Origin: Pseudomonas parakoreensis
GTDB taxonomy: Bacteria; Pseudomonadota; Gammaproteobacteria; Pseudomonadales; Pseudomonadaceae
NCBI RefSeq assembly: GCF_021602155.1
Contig: NZ_BQHY01000001.1
Coordinates: 372,001-436,000, forward strand
DNA: 64,000 bases
Direction: 5' to 3'
The notes below the pieces were generated by a model, which made no database searches, was not told the DNA's origin, and worked only from the letters and a program-made list of their open reading frames with translations. The translations under genes and the position numbers were made by a program. Positions within the stretch are counted from its first letter, which is position 1; every line of letters begins with the position of its first letter. Shown one piece after another: positions 36,818-46,377 of the stretch.

Positions 36818-37303
36818 TTATTGAACGGTCGGCGTCTCGCCCGCAGCCTGCATGCGCTGCAGCTCTTGCGCGTACAGGGCGTCGAAGTTCACTGGCGCCA
36901 GCATCAGGGCCGGGAACGAACCGCGGGTCACCAGGCTGTCCAGGGTTTCGCGAGCATACGGGAACAGGATGTTCGGGCAGAACGCACCCAGGGTGTGGCT
37001 CATCGAAGCCGCGTCCAGGTTCTTGATCAGGAAGATACCGGCCTGCTGCACTTCAGCGATGAAGGCCACTTCGTCGCCGTTTTTCACGGTCACGGACAGG
37101 GTCAGCACGACTTCGTAGAAATCGCCTTCCAGTTCTTTCTGACGGGTATTCAGGTCCAGACCGACGGTCGGGTCCCACTGCTGGCGGAAGATCGCCGGGC
37201 TTTTCGGGGCTTCGAAGGACAGATCGCGTACGTAGATGCGCTGCAAGGAGAATTGCGGTGCGGTTTCTTCTTCGCTGGCTGCAGTGTTCTGTTGGTCAGT
37301 CAT
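36818..37303 (-). CDS. secB: protein-export chaperone SecB
   Basis: A 161-residue cytoplasmic chaperone that holds preproteins unfolded and delivers them to SecA. The conserved [19 protein letters not shown] and the acidic, proline-containing C-terminus ([15 protein letters not shown]) are present. It forms an operon with grxC and the rhodanese-fold gene upstream, the arrangement seen in many gammaproteobacteria. Confidence 0.97.
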   Translation of the reverse strand: MTDQQNTAASEEETAPQFSLQRIYVRDLSFEAPKSPAIFRQQWDPTVGLDLNTRQKELEGDFYEVVLTLSVTVKNGDEVAFIAEVQQAGIFLIKNLDAASMSHTLGAFCPNILFPYARETLDSLVTRGSFPALMLAPVNFDALYAQELQRMQAAGETPTVQ

Positions 37304-37360
37304 CTCAGATCCTTTCTGATCTTGGGTCTTTTAGGGATTGCTGTACGTGGGTGCAGCCGT

Positions 37361-37615
37361 TCAGGCCTTGAGCAGCGCGTCGAGCTTGCCGGCGCGCTCC
37401 AGGGCATACAAATCATCACAACCGCCGATGTGCTTGTCGCCGATCCAGATCTGCGGCACGGAGGTGCGTCCGGCCTTCTGGCTCATGGCAGCACGAACCT
37501 GCGGCTTGCCATCGACCTTGATCTCTTCGAAGGCCACACCTTTGTTCGCGAGCAATTGCTTGGCTCGCATGCAATAAGGGCAGTAATCGCTGGAGTAGAC
37601 GATGACTTCGCTCAT
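37361..37615 (-). CDS. grxC: glutaredoxin 3
   Basis: An 84-residue dithiol glutaredoxin with the CPYC active site (Cys12-Cys15) and the glutathione-binding segments TSVPQIWIG and GGCDDLYALE. It reduces protein disulfides and glutathionylated proteins. It is one base from the upstream rhodanese-fold gene and 57 bp before secB. Confidence 0.96.
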   Translation of the reverse strand: MSEVIVYSSDYCPYCMRAKQLLANKGVAFEEIKVDGKPQVRAAMSQKAGRTSVPQIWIGDKHIGGCDDLYALERAGKLDALLKA

Positions 37616-37616
37616 A

Positions 37617-38030
37617 TCACTTCACCAACGGCAGGTTGTCGCCTTTCCAGCTGGAGATCCCGCCGGACAGCTTGGCGGCGGTGAAGCCGGATTTCATCAG
37701 CTCGCGAGCGTGGGTACCAGCGGTCTGGCCCAGGGCGTCCACCAGAATGATGGTCTTGGCCTTGTGCTTTTCCAGCTCACCGGCACGCGCAGCCAGCTTG
37801 TCTTGAGGAATGTTGATCGCGCCAACGATATGACCGGCGGCGTAATCTTTCGCCGGACGGATGTCCACCACCACGCCTGCGTCCTTGTTGACCAATGCGG
37901 TCAGCTCGCCAGTGCTCAGGCTTTTACCGCCGCCCTGCATCGTGTGCGCCAGCAGCAGAGCCAGCAGTACGACGAAGATACCGACAAGAATGTAGTGGTT
38001 AGTGGCAAATTCAATCAGGTGAGCAACCAT
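37617..38030 (-). CDS. membrane-anchored rhodanese-fold protein lacking the catalytic Cys
   Basis: 137 residues: an N-terminal transmembrane helix (HYILVGIFVVLLALLLAH), then a rhodanese domain (VVDIRPAKDYAAGHIVGAINIPQDKL; LSGGISSWKGDNLPLV). Active rhodaneses have a loop Cys after the 'ivvyC' strand; here the strand reads TIILVDALGQTAGTHA, with Asp at that place and no cysteine in the domain, so sulfur transfer is unlikely. ATG 38030 fits the family N-terminus; a GTG at 38078 would extend it. Operon with grxC-secB, like yibN-grxC-secB of E. coli. Confidence 0.85.
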   Translation of the reverse strand: MVAHLIEFATNHYILVGIFVVLLALLLAHTMQGGGKSLSTGELTALVNKDAGVVVDIRPAKDYAAGHIVGAINIPQDKLAARAGELEKHKAKTIILVDALGQTAGTHARELMKSGFTAAKLSGGISSWKGDNLPLVK

Positions 38031-38183
38031 CGAAGGAGGTTCCAGGGCGTTAAAATGTCGGCCAGTATACACAGCCACTATGGTGGGCCAAACCCCGTCC
38101 GGCGGTGACGCCGCAGGAACTTCGCTTTAAACTGCCACTCCCTTTTCCATCGCCCTCTTCTTTATTAGCCACGAGTGGATTCC

Positions 38184-39710
38184 ATGACTACCACGCCTAA
38201 ACCTTTGGTCCTGATGATTCTCGACGGCTTCGGTCACAGTGACAGCCACGAATCCAATGCCGTGTATGCGGCGAAGAAGCCTGTGCTCGACCGTCTGTGG
38301 GCCACGGTGCCGAACGGCCTGATCTCGGGCAGCGGCATGGACGTCGGTCTGCCGGACGGCCAGATGGGCAACTCCGAAGTCGGCCACATGAACCTCGGCG
38401 CCGGGCGCGTGGTGTATCAGGACTTCACGCGCGTGACCAAAGCGATCCGCGACGGCGAGTTTTTCGAGAACCCGACCATCTGCGCCGCTGTCGATAAAGC
38501 CGTGGCCGCCGGCAAAGCCGTGCATTTCATGGGCCTGCTGTCCGATGGCGGCGTGCACAGCCACCAGGATCACTTGATCGCCATGGCCGAACTGGCATTC
38601 AAGCGCGGCGCCGAAAAAATCTACCTGCACGCCTTTCTTGATGGCCGCGATACGCCGCCAAAGAGCGCCGCTTCGTCGATCGAACTGCTCGATGCGACGT
38701 TCCAGGCGCTCGGCAAGGGGCGCATCGCCAGCCTCATCGGTCGATACTACGCGATGGACCGCGACAACCGTTGGGACCGTGTATCACAGGCCTACAACCT
38801 GATCGTCGACGGCAACGCCGAATTCAACGCCGCCACTGCTCAGGAAGGCCTCGACGCTGCCTACGCCCGTGGCGAAAGCGACGAATTCGTCAAAGCCACC
38901 ACCATCGGCGAGCCGGTCAAGGTTGAAGACGGCGACGCCGTGGTGTTCATGAACTTCCGCGCCGACCGCGCCCGCGAGCTGAGCCGCGTGTTCGTCGAAG
39001 ACGATTTCAAGGAATTCGAGCGCGCGCGCCAGCCAAAAGTGCAGTACGTCGGCTTGACCCAATACGCGGCCAGCATCCCGGCCCCGGCCGCCTTCGCTCC
39101 GGGCAGCCTGGAAAATGTACTTGGCGACTACCTGGCAAAAAACGGCAAGACCCAGCTACGCATCGCCGAAACCGAAAAATACGCACACGTCACTTTCTTC
39201 TTTTCCGGTGGCCGTGAAGAACCGTTCCCAGGCGAAGAGCGCATTCTGATCCCGTCGCCGAAAGTCGCCACCTACGACCTGCAGCCGGAAATGAGTGCGC
39301 CGGAAGTGACTGACCGTATCGTCGATGCGATCAAACACCAGCGTTACGACGTGATCGTGGTCAACTACGCCAACGGCGACATGGTCGGCCACAGCGGCGT
39401 GTTCGACGCTGCGGTGAAAGCCGTGGAATGCCTGGACACCTGCGTCGGGCGCATCGTCGAGGCGCTGGAAAAAGTCGGCGGCGAAGCGCTGATCACCGCT
39501 GACCACGGCAACGTCGAAAAAATGGCCGATGAAGAAACCCACCAGGCGCACACCGCGCACACCACCGAGCCTGTGCCGTTCATTTATGTCGGCAAGCGTG
39601 ACCTCAAGGTCCGTGAAGGCGGCGTACTGGCGGACGTGGCTCCGACCATGCTGATGCTACTGGGCCTGGAAAAACCGGCGGAGATGACGGGTACCTCGAT
39701 TCTGGTGTAA
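38184..39710 (+). CDS. gpmI: 2,3-bisphosphoglycerate-independent phosphoglycerate mutase
   Basis: A 508-residue Mn-dependent enzyme of the alkaline phosphatase superfamily, interconverting 3- and 2-phosphoglycerate. The catalytic Ser is in [10 protein letters not shown], with metal-binding blocks [33 protein letters not shown] and [15 protein letters not shown] 38184 follows GAGTGG; a GTG three codons earlier is possible. Divergent from the rhodanese-fold gene. Confidence 0.97.
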   Translation: MTTTPKPLVLMILDGFGHSDSHESNAVYAAKKPVLDRLWATVPNGLISGSGMDVGLPDGQMGNSEVGHMNLGAGRVVYQDFTRVTKAIRDGEFFENPTICAAVDKAVAAGKAVHFMGLLSDGGVHSHQDHLIAMAELAFKRGAEKIYLHAFLDGRDTPPKSAASSIELLDATFQALGKGRIASLIGRYYAMDRDNRWDRVSQAYNLIVDGNAEFNAATAQEGLDAAYARGESDEFVKATTIGEPVKVEDGDAVVFMNFRADRARELSRVFVEDDFKEFERARQPKVQYVGLTQYAASIPAPAAFAPGSLENVLGDYLAKNGKTQLRIAETEKYAHVTFFFSGGREEPFPGEERILIPSPKVATYDLQPEMSAPEVTDRIVDAIKHQRYDVIVVNYANGDMVGHSGVFDAAVKAVECLDTCVGRIVEALEKVGGEALITADHGNVEKMADEETHQAHTAHTTEPVPFIYVGKRDLKVREGGVLADVAPTMLMLLGLEKPAEMTGTSILV

Positions 39711-39738
39711 TTCACCAGATCAAACACCGCCAAACCCT

Positions 39739-39827
39739 GTGGGAGCTGGCTTGCCAGCGATAGCAATCTGACAGCCAACAGCTATGTTGAATGTGCAGAC
39801 GCCATCGCTGGCAAGCCAGCTCCCACA
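39739..39827. repeat. REP doublet, family A
   Basis: Inverted arms 39739-39761 and 39803-39827, core GCTGGCAAGCCAGCTCCCAC, between gpmI and envC. Confidence 0.88.
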
Positions 39828-39887
39828 GTGGTTTATGGGGTTTACGAAATGGAAATGGGCCTCTGCGGCGCTCCAGTTATCACACAA

Positions 39888-39908
39888 GCCCAATTGGGCG
39901 TTTTTTTT
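39888..39908 (+). terminator. weak terminator-like element before envC
   Basis: GCCCAATTGGGC followed by G and eight T. The stem is only four G/C pairs if AATT loops out, so termination would be inefficient. It lies between the repeat doublet and the envC ATG. Confidence 0.4.
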
Positions 39909-39962
39909 GCAGCCCCGGGCGGGCATACTAGGCCGTCCATTACCCTGGTGCCGCCCGCCTCT

Positions 39963-41249
39963 ATGCTCCGCGTCCTGATCGCCCTCGCTCTGACCTGCCT
40001 GCTCCAACCGGCCTTCGCTGACGAGCGCGCGCAAACCCAACAGCAGTTGGATGCCACGCGTCAGGACATTGCCGAGCTGAAAAAGCTGCTGGGCAAGCTG
40101 CAGGAAGAAAAATCCGGTGTGCAGAAAGAGCTCAAGGGCACTGAAACCGAGATGGGCAAGCTCGAGAAACAGGTCGATGCCCTGCAGAAAGAGCTGAAGA
40201 AGAGCGAATCCGAGCTGCAGCGACTCGATGCGGAGAAAAAAAAACTCCAGAGCGCGCGCACTGAACAGCAGCGACTGATCGCCATCCAGGCCCGCGCGGC
40301 CTATCAGAACGGCCGTCAGGAATACCTCAAGCTGCTGCTCAACCAGCAGAATCCCGAGAAATTCGCCCGCACCCTCACCTATTACGATTACCTGAGCCAG
40401 GCCCGCCTGGAGCAGTTGAAGAACTTCAACGAAACCCTGCGCCAACTGGCCAATGTCGAAAAAGACATCGCCACGCAGCAGGCGCAATTGCTGGTGCAGA
40501 AAAGCAGCCTCGACAGCCAGCGCGACGAACTGGAAAAAGTCCGCAAGGAGCGCCAGCAAGTCCTCGCCAAGCTCAACGATGACGTGAAAGCCCGCGACCA
40601 GAAACTGGCCGCCCGCGAGCAGGATCAGGCAGACCTGTCTAAAGTCCTTAAAACCATTGAAGAAACCCTGGCCCGTCAGGCCCGTGAGGCAGAAGAAGCG
40701 CGGCAGAAAGCGCTGATCGCCCAGCAGGAAGCGGAAAAAAAGCGTTTGCGTGAGGCGCAGGCTGACACCAGCGACGCCCCACGAAAACCAGTCAAGTCAA
40801 CGCCAGGCGCGCTGGTATCCAGCAGCGGCGAGACCTTCGGTGGCCCTTTTGCTGCAACCCGGGGAAAACTTCCGTGGCCGGTTGATGGTCGATTGCTGGC
40901 ACGCTTCGGCGAAAGCCGTGGCGACGATGCCCGCACCAAGTGGGATGGCGTGATGATCAGCGCCGCCGCCGGCAGCCAGGTGCATGCCGTACACGGCGGG
41001 CGCGTGGTGTTCGCCGACTGGTTGCGTGGCGCCGGGCTGCTGGTGATCCTCGATCACGGCAATGGTTATCTGAGTCTTTACGGTCACAACCAGACGCTGC
41101 TCAAGTCGGCCGGTGACGTGGTAAAAGCCGGTGAGTCGATCTCCACTGTGGGTAACAGTGGCGGTCAGGACACACCAGCGCTGTATTTCGCAATTCGTCA
41201 GCAGGGTCACCCGAGTGATCCGGCGCAATGGTGTCACGCGCAAGGATAA
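39963..41249 (+). CDS. envC: murein hydrolase activator EnvC
   Basis: 428 residues: a signal peptide (MLRVLIALALTCLLQPAFA), a long coiled coil (about 22-260, rich in Gln, Lys, Glu) and a C-terminal LytM domain. The LytM metal ligands are replaced (WDGV instead of HxGxD, ALYFAI instead of HxHxEI), as in EnvC-type activators that switch on AmiA/AmiB at the septum rather than cut murein. An in-frame extension to 39828 lacks a signal and is rejected. It lies 31 bp upstream of ctpA. Confidence 0.92.
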   Translation: MLRVLIALALTCLLQPAFADERAQTQQQLDATRQDIAELKKLLGKLQEEKSGVQKELKGTETEMGKLEKQVDALQKELKKSESELQRLDAEKKKLQSARTEQQRLIAIQARAAYQNGRQEYLKLLLNQQNPEKFARTLTYYDYLSQARLEQLKNFNETLRQLANVEKDIATQQAQLLVQKSSLDSQRDELEKVRKERQQVLAKLNDDVKARDQKLAAREQDQADLSKVLKTIEETLARQAREAEEARQKALIAQQEAEKKRLREAQADTSDAPRKPVKSTPGALVSSSGETFGGPFAATRGKLPWPVDGRLLARFGESRGDDARTKWDGVMISAAAGSQVHAVHGGRVVFADWLRGAGLLVILDHGNGYLSLYGHNQTLLKSAGDVVKAGESISTVGNSGGQDTPALYFAIRQQGHPSDPAQWCHAQG

Positions 41250-41280
41250 GCGCGTCGCCTAATTCAGGAGTTCGTTCGAC

Positions 41281-42600
41281 ATGCTGCATTTGTCCCGCCT
41301 TACCTCGCTGGCCCTGACGATCGCCCTGGTGATCGGCGCGCCTCTGGCGTTCGCCGCTCAACCGGCCCCGGCCGTCGCTCCGGCAGGCACTGCCGCGACC
41401 GCCAAGGCACCGTTGCCGCTGGAAGAGTTGCGCACCTTTGCCGAGGTGATGGACCGGATCAAGGCCGCCTATGTCGAGCCGGTGGACGACAAGACCCTTT
41501 TGGAAAACGCGATCAAGGGCATGCTCAGCAACCTCGATCCACACTCCGCCTATCTCGGCCCTGAAGACTTCACCGAACTGCAGGAAAGCACCAGCGGTGA
41601 ATTCGGCGGCCTGGGCATCGAAGTCGGCTCCGAAGACGGTTTCATCAAAGTCGTCTCGCCGATCGACGACACCCCGGCGTCGAAGGCCGGCATTCAGGCC
41701 GGGGACTTCATCGTCAAGATCAACGGCCAGCCGACCCGTGGCCAGACTATGACCGAAGCCGTGGACAAGATGCGCGGCAAGATCGGCCAGAAAATCACCC
41801 TGACTCTGGTGCGCGATGGCGGTACGCCGTTCGACGTGACTCTGGCCCGCGCCGTGATTCAAGTGAAGAGCGTCAAGGCGCAACTGCTGGAATCGGGCTA
41901 CGGCTACATCCGCATCACCCAGTTCCAGGTCAAGACCGGCGAAGAGGTCTCCAAGGCCCTGGCCAAGCTGCGCAAGGATAACGGCAAGAAGCTCAACGGC
42001 ATCATCCTCGACCTGCGCAACAACCCGGGCGGGGTGCTGCAGGCCGCCGTGGAAGTGGTCGACCATTTCATCAAGAAAGGCCTGATCGTCTACACCAAAG
42101 GCCGGATCGCCAACTCCGAACTGCGCTTCTCCGCCACCGGCAAGGACGAAAGCGAAGCGGTACCAATGGTCGTGCTGATCAACGGTGGCAGCGCCTCGGC
42201 TTCGGAAATTGTCGCCGGCGCCCTGCAGGACCAGAAACGCGCCGTGGTCATGGGCACCACCAGTTTCGGCAAAGGCTCGGTGCAGACCGTGCTGCCGCTG
42301 AACAACGACCGCGCATTGAAGATCACCACGGCACTGTACTTCACGCCGAACGGCCGCTCGATCCAGGCCCAGGGCATCGTCCCGGACATCGAAGTGCGCA
42401 AGGCCAAGATCACCAACGAAGCCGACGGCGACTACTTCAAGGAAGCCGACCTGCAAGGTCACCTGGGCAACGGCAACGGCGGCGCGGACAAGCCGTCCGG
42501 TTCCGGTGCGAAGGCCAAGGCCATGCCGCAGGATGACGATTACCAGTTGGCCCAGGCGCTAAGCCTGCTCAAAGGGCTGAGCATCACGTCTGGCCGTTGA
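41281..42600 (+). CDS. ctpA: S41 family carboxy-terminal processing peptidase
   Basis: 439 residues: a signal peptide (about 1-26), a PDZ domain (FGGLGIEVGSEDGFIKVVSPI...) and an S41 protease domain with the Ser-Lys dyad Ser306 (GGSASASEI) and Lys331 (SFGKGSVQT). A periplasmic endopeptidase of the CtpA type, known in pseudomonads to degrade peptidoglycan hydrolases and their activators. Neighbouring envC and a deacetylase gene form a conserved cell-wall cluster. Confidence 0.95.
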   Translation: MLHLSRLTSLALTIALVIGAPLAFAAQPAPAVAPAGTAATAKAPLPLEELRTFAEVMDRIKAAYVEPVDDKTLLENAIKGMLSNLDPHSAYLGPEDFTELQESTSGEFGGLGIEVGSEDGFIKVVSPIDDTPASKAGIQAGDFIVKINGQPTRGQTMTEAVDKMRGKIGQKITLTLVRDGGTPFDVTLARAVIQVKSVKAQLLESGYGYIRITQFQVKTGEEVSKALAKLRKDNGKKLNGIILDLRNNPGGVLQAAVEVVDHFIKKGLIVYTKGRIANSELRFSATGKDESEAVPMVVLINGGSASASEIVAGALQDQKRAVVMGTTSFGKGSVQTVLPLNNDRALKITTALYFTPNGRSIQAQGIVPDIEVRKAKITNEADGDYFKEADLQGHLGNGNGGADKPSGSGAKAKAMPQDDDYQLAQALSLLKGLSITSGR

Positions 42601-42602
42601 GG

Positions 42603-43379
42603 ATGTCGTTGCGTTTGCTCTTCGTCCTGCTGTGCTGTCTGGCGGGTGCTGCTCACGCGGAACCCGCCAGGACCACCTCGCAAAAAGCCTACCTGACGCT
42701 GATCATCGACGACCTGGGGCAGAACCTGCCCCGGGATCGCCGCGTGCTGGCCCTGCCCGGCCCGGTGACCACAGCGATCATGCCCGACACCCCGCACGCT
42801 ACCGAATTCGCCCGCGAAGCCCATCGCGCCGGCAAGATCGTGATTCTGCACATGCCGATGGACCCGGCCACCGGCCCTTACGCCTGGCATCCCGAACTGC
42901 CGCTCGAGGAACTGCAAAAGCGCCTCGACGCCGCCTTCAAAATGGTCCCCTACACCGCTGGCATCAACAACCACATGGGCAGTCGCATGACCGCTCAGCC
43001 GCTGGCGATGGCGTGGCTGATGGGTGAGTTGCAGCGCCGGCACAAGTTCTTCGTCGACAGCCGCACCAGTGCGCAGACCGTGGCGGCGCAACAGGCACAG
43101 AAGATCGATCTGGCGAGTGTTTCGCGGGATGTGTTTCTTGATGACGAGCGCACCGAAGCCGCCATCTTCACCCAACTGCAGACCGCCATCAGTCTGGCGC
43201 GCAAGCAGGGTTCGGCGGTGATGATCGGTCACCCGTATCCGCAGACCCTGGCCGTACTGGAACGTGAATTGCCGAAGCTCAAGGCACAAGGCATCGAGTG
43301 GATCGACATCAAGCAGATGATCAGCGTGCGCAGCAATCGCGCCACCGCCGCCCATGGCAAGGACGGCGTCTACCGTTGA
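42603..43379 (+). CDS. divergent polysaccharide deacetylase family protein
   Basis: 258 residues: a signal peptide (MSLRLLFVLLCCLAGAAHA), then a deacetylase-like barrel with LTLIIDDLGQN, VILHMPMDP, NNHMGSRMT and FFVDSRTSA, all hallmarks of the divergent polysaccharide deacetylase (DUF610) family. The substrate is unknown. The start is ATG 42603, two bases after the ctpA stop; TTG 42597 overlapping the ctpA stop is possible. Last gene of the envC-ctpA operon. Confidence 0.9.
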   Translation: MSLRLLFVLLCCLAGAAHAEPARTTSQKAYLTLIIDDLGQNLPRDRRVLALPGPVTTAIMPDTPHATEFAREAHRAGKIVILHMPMDPATGPYAWHPELPLEELQKRLDAAFKMVPYTAGINNHMGSRMTAQPLAMAWLMGELQRRHKFFVDSRTSAQTVAAQQAQKIDLASVSRDVFLDDERTEAAIFTQLQTAISLARKQGSAVMIGHPYPQTLAVLERELPKLKAQGIEWIDIKQMISVRSNRATAAHGKDGVYR

Positions 43380-43451
43380 ACAGCCTCGCCCGCTATACAT
43401 AATTACCGCCAAACGGCCCGCTCACGGCCGGATAGTGAGCCCTGCAACCGT

Positions 43452-43475
43452 GACGACTCTTCCCGAGTCGTCTTT
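43452..43475 (+). terminator. probable terminator after the envC-ctpA operon
   Basis: An 8-bp stem GACGACTC / GAGTCGTC with a TTCCC loop and only three T afterwards, 72 bp past the deacetylase stop. Confidence 0.5.
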
Positions 43476-43492
43476 CACTATCAGGGCTGATT

Positions 43493-44788
43493 ATGAATAC
43501 CGAAGAGAAGGACGCAGGCGTCCCGCAACAGGCAAAACCGATCACGCTGGACAATCTGCTGATCAACTTCACGACTGATTTCCAGCGCATCTGGGACAGC
43601 AGCGGATCGAAAGCGGCACCCGGGAGCTTTTGGCGCCCGACCCCCTCTCCCGAGATGCTGCCGGGTTACTTTCCGTTAGGCGATGTCGTGGTGGGCAGCC
43701 ACGACAACATCAACGCAAAACACATCGTGGCCGTTGTCAGCGAGCGCGAGACCGACCCGACAAAAGCCAGAGCCCTCAGCGCGCCCCTCGACTTTGAACA
43801 AGTCTGGAAAGATACCGGCTCGGGCGCCAAAACCAACTGCACGGTCTGGCGACCGCTGCCCCCGGCCGGCTACGTTGCCTTGGGCCAGGTTTGCTCCAGC
43901 GGCGACGACAAGCCACTGCTCAGTAGCGTGCGCTGCGTCCGGGCCGATCTGGTGATCGCTTCAACGGTCGGCAATATGCTCTGGAGCGACAAGGGCAGCG
44001 GTGCACGGCAAAGTTTCAGCGCCTGGAGCGTCACGCCGCCCAGCGCACCGCCAGGAGACATTCACTTCGCACCCGGCACCTTCGTTGCGGCAGACAGCTT
44101 CAACCGACCACAGGCCGAGGTCAGTGTCTTTGCCTTGCGGATGCAGATCGCGCCGCTGATCAAATCATCGCCAGTGTTGCCGGCGCTCCGCGCAGCGGAC
44201 GCTCCGCAAACCAACGGAGCGGCCTCCCTCGCTCAAGTGGTGGAACTTCCGTGGTTCGTGGTCAAGGATGACCTGTCACCGCTCGAACAATTACGCACCA
44301 CGCCCTTCTATCGCCTGGAAAGAACCGACCAGTATTATCTGGTCGGGAGCGGACACAATACGGGCGACAAGGCGCGGGCATTCAAGTGGACTGCGCAACG
44401 GCTGCAGAATCCGAAGGTGCTGCGCCTGTTCACCCAGGTTACCGCCATCAGTTTTGTGAGCGCCTGGGCAACAAAGGGCGACGTCCATCCGTTACTGCCA
44501 TTCTCGGCGAGACTCGACCGCCAGTTCACGCACTGCGAAACCTCAACCAGCGGCTGGCTGACACCGTTCATCAGCCACGTCCTCGCCATGGCCGACAAAG
44601 GCAAATTTGTCGCGGCTTATCAGCAGGAAAGCTTCTACGAGCTACTTCGTGCAGATGGCTCGCAAGCGGGGATCAACCTTGGTTACACCCAGTTCGAGAG
44701 CCTGGAACTGCTGCAGTATCCGCCGCACGAATGCATTCATGAAGCCGCGGACAAAGCGTTGCCGACAGCTACAGATAGCGCCCCATGA
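43493..44788 (+). CDS. Vps62-like (DUF946-type) triple-repeat protein
   Basis: 431 residues, no signal peptide. The N-terminal half has three related segments: IWDSSGSKAAPGSFWRP (about 33), VWKDTGSGAKTNCTVWRP (about 105) and LWSDKGSGARQSFSAWSV (about 164), each followed by a 'P-GY-LG' type stretch. This is the pattern of Vps62/DUF946 beta-repeat domains, otherwise known mainly in fungi and plants. The C-terminal 200 residues are not recognised. The 3' end overlaps the convergent binding-protein gene by 20 bp. Probably accessory; function unknown. Confidence 0.72.
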   Translation: MNTEEKDAGVPQQAKPITLDNLLINFTTDFQRIWDSSGSKAAPGSFWRPTPSPEMLPGYFPLGDVVVGSHDNINAKHIVAVVSERETDPTKARALSAPLDFEQVWKDTGSGAKTNCTVWRPLPPAGYVALGQVCSSGDDKPLLSSVRCVRADLVIASTVGNMLWSDKGSGARQSFSAWSVTPPSAPPGDIHFAPGTFVAADSFNRPQAEVSVFALRMQIAPLIKSSPVLPALRAADAPQTNGAASLAQVVELPWFVVKDDLSPLEQLRTTPFYRLERTDQYYLVGSGHNTGDKARAFKWTAQRLQNPKVLRLFTQVTAISFVSAWATKGDVHPLLPFSARLDRQFTHCETSTSGWLTPFISHVLAMADKGKFVAAYQQESFYELLRADGSQAGINLGYTQFESLELLQYPPHECIHEAADKALPTATDSAP

Positions 44789-45524
44789 TTTCGTCGACCA
44801 CACCGTCCTTGCGCATCTGATCCAGCGCCGCCTGCAGCCTGGCGACCGTTGCATCCGACACGTCCTTGTTCAGCGCCAGGTACAACTCGGCGCTGTTGAA
44901 GCGCAATACGGTCTTGAGACCGGTGACCCCGTCCTGCCGCGCCAGGTAACGCCCGGCAGGATCACCGGTGGCCCACAGGTCGATCTGGCCGTTGACCAGT
45001 TTTCTCGCGTTGTCCTGATCGCGCAGGACGACCACCGGCTTCAAGCCTTGCTTGGCCAGGGTCTCGGCAATTGCGTCGCCCTTGTAGGCACCGATCTTGT
45101 ATTTGCGCGCATCGCTGAGGGTTTCGAGGGTGATCTTGCTGTCGGCCCGGGCCAACATGATCCAGTCGTCCGGACCGATCGGACCGACCCACTTGAACAG
45201 GTTTTCGCGATCCGGCAGGCGCGCCATCACGAAAGCACCGTAACCGGGATTTTCCAATGCCAGTTTGTAGACCCGCTCCCACGGAAAGCGCAGCGTCAGG
45301 CTGTAGGTGAGCCCGGCACGCTTGAACATTTCACGCACGATGTCGGCGGCAATGCCGTTGATGTTCTCGCCCTTGGCGAAATTCTTGCCGTCTTTCGCCA
45401 TGTTGTAGGGCGGAAAGTTTTCGGTGAGGAGCACCAGATCGGTGTCGGGACTGTTTTCGGCCCGCGCCGTGTTGAGCAACAACACAGAAGCACTGGCGAG
45501 AACAAGAAGCAGGCGTTTGATCAT
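44769..45524 (-). CDS. periplasmic solute-binding protein, family 3 type
   Basis: 251 residues: a signal peptide (MIKRLLLVLASASVLLLNTARA), then an SBP_bac_3-like fold (LVLLTENFPPYNMAKDGK...GIAADIVREMFKRAGLTYSLTLRFPWERVYKLA). The pattern FPPYN...WERVY is that of stand-alone family-3 binding proteins without a cognate ABC transporter; none is adjacent. A polar amino acid is the usual ligand. It lies 73 bp from hisF on the same strand. Confidence 0.88.
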   Translation of the reverse strand: MIKRLLLVLASASVLLLNTARAENSPDTDLVLLTENFPPYNMAKDGKNFAKGENINGIAADIVREMFKRAGLTYSLTLRFPWERVYKLALENPGYGAFVMARLPDRENLFKWVGPIGPDDWIMLARADSKITLETLSDARKYKIGAYKGDAIAETLAKQGLKPVVVLRDQDNARKLVNGQIDLWATGDPAGRYLARQDGVTGLKTVLRFNSAELYLALNKDVSDATVARLQAALDQMRKDGVVDEIMGRYL

Positions 45525-45597
45525 GTCGGGCTACCGGAATCCATGGCGTGCCCAAGAGTGCCTTGGGTACGCCATGCTGTCCACTGGCCTGTACGGT

Positions 45598-46368
45598 TTA
45601 GCGCATCACAATGCCGCGTTTGGCCATGTACGCTTTCGCTTCCTGTACGGTGTATTCGCCGAAGTGGAAAATACTCGCCGCCAGCACCGCGCTGGCGTGG
45701 CCTTCGAGGATGCCGTCGGCCAGATGCTGCAGGTTGCCGACACCGCCGGAAGCGATCACCGGAATGCCCAGCGCATCGCTGATCGCGCGAGTCACGCCGA
45801 GGTCGAAGCCGTTTTTCATGCCGTCCTGATCCATGCTGGTCAGCAGGATCTCACCGGCACCGAGGCCTTCCATCTTCTTCGCCCACTCGACTGCATCGAG
45901 ACCGGTCGGCTTGCGCCCGCCGTGGGTGAAGATTTCCCAACGCGGGGTTTCGCCCGGGCCGGAGACCTTCTTCGCGTCGATAGCGACGACGATGCATTGC
46001 GAGCCGAAATGCTGCGCCGCTTCACCGACGAATTCCGGGTTGAACACCGCCGCGGTATTGATCGAGACCTTGTCCGCACCGGCGTTGAGCAGGTTGCGGA
46101 TGTCCTGCACGGTGCGCACGCCGCCGCCCACGGTCAGCGGAATGAACACCTGGCTGGCCATGCGCTCGACGGTATGCAGCGTGGTGTCGCGGCCATCGAC
46201 GCTGGCGGTGATGTCGAGAAAGGTAATCTCGTCGGCACCCTGCTCGTCATAACGACGGGCGATTTCCACCGGATCGCCGGCATCGCGGATGTTCTCGAAC
46301 TTCACACCTTTGACGACCCGGCCGTTGTCCACGTCCAGGCAAGGGATGATGCGTTTGGCCAGCGCCAT
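45598..46368 (-). CDS. hisF: imidazole glycerol phosphate synthase, cyclase subunit
   Basis: A 256-residue beta/alpha barrel that, with HisH, converts PRFAR plus ammonia into imidazole glycerol phosphate and AICAR. The N-terminal catalytic Asp lies in [16 protein letters not shown], with phosphate-binding VGGGVRT and ASGGVGN motifs. It is last in the hisB-hisH-DUF2164-hisA-hisF order, 9 bp after hisA. Confidence 0.98.
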   Translation of the reverse strand: MALAKRIIPCLDVDNGRVVKGVKFENIRDAGDPVEIARRYDEQGADEITFLDITASVDGRDTTLHTVERMASQVFIPLTVGGGVRTVQDIRNLLNAGADKVSINTAAVFNPEFVGEAAQHFGSQCIVVAIDAKKVSGPGETPRWEIFTHGGRKPTGLDAVEWAKKMEGLGAGEILLTSMDQDGMKNGFDLGVTRAISDALGIPVIASGGVGNLQHLADGILEGHASAVLAASIFHFGEYTVQEAKAYMAKRGIVMR

Positions 46369-46377
46369 GGTCAGTCC

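Noticed and set aside
38031-38078. GTG at 38078 as the start of the rhodanese-fold gene
   Set aside because: It would add 16 residues before a conserved membrane anchor and has no ribosome-binding sequence; ATG 38030 fits better.
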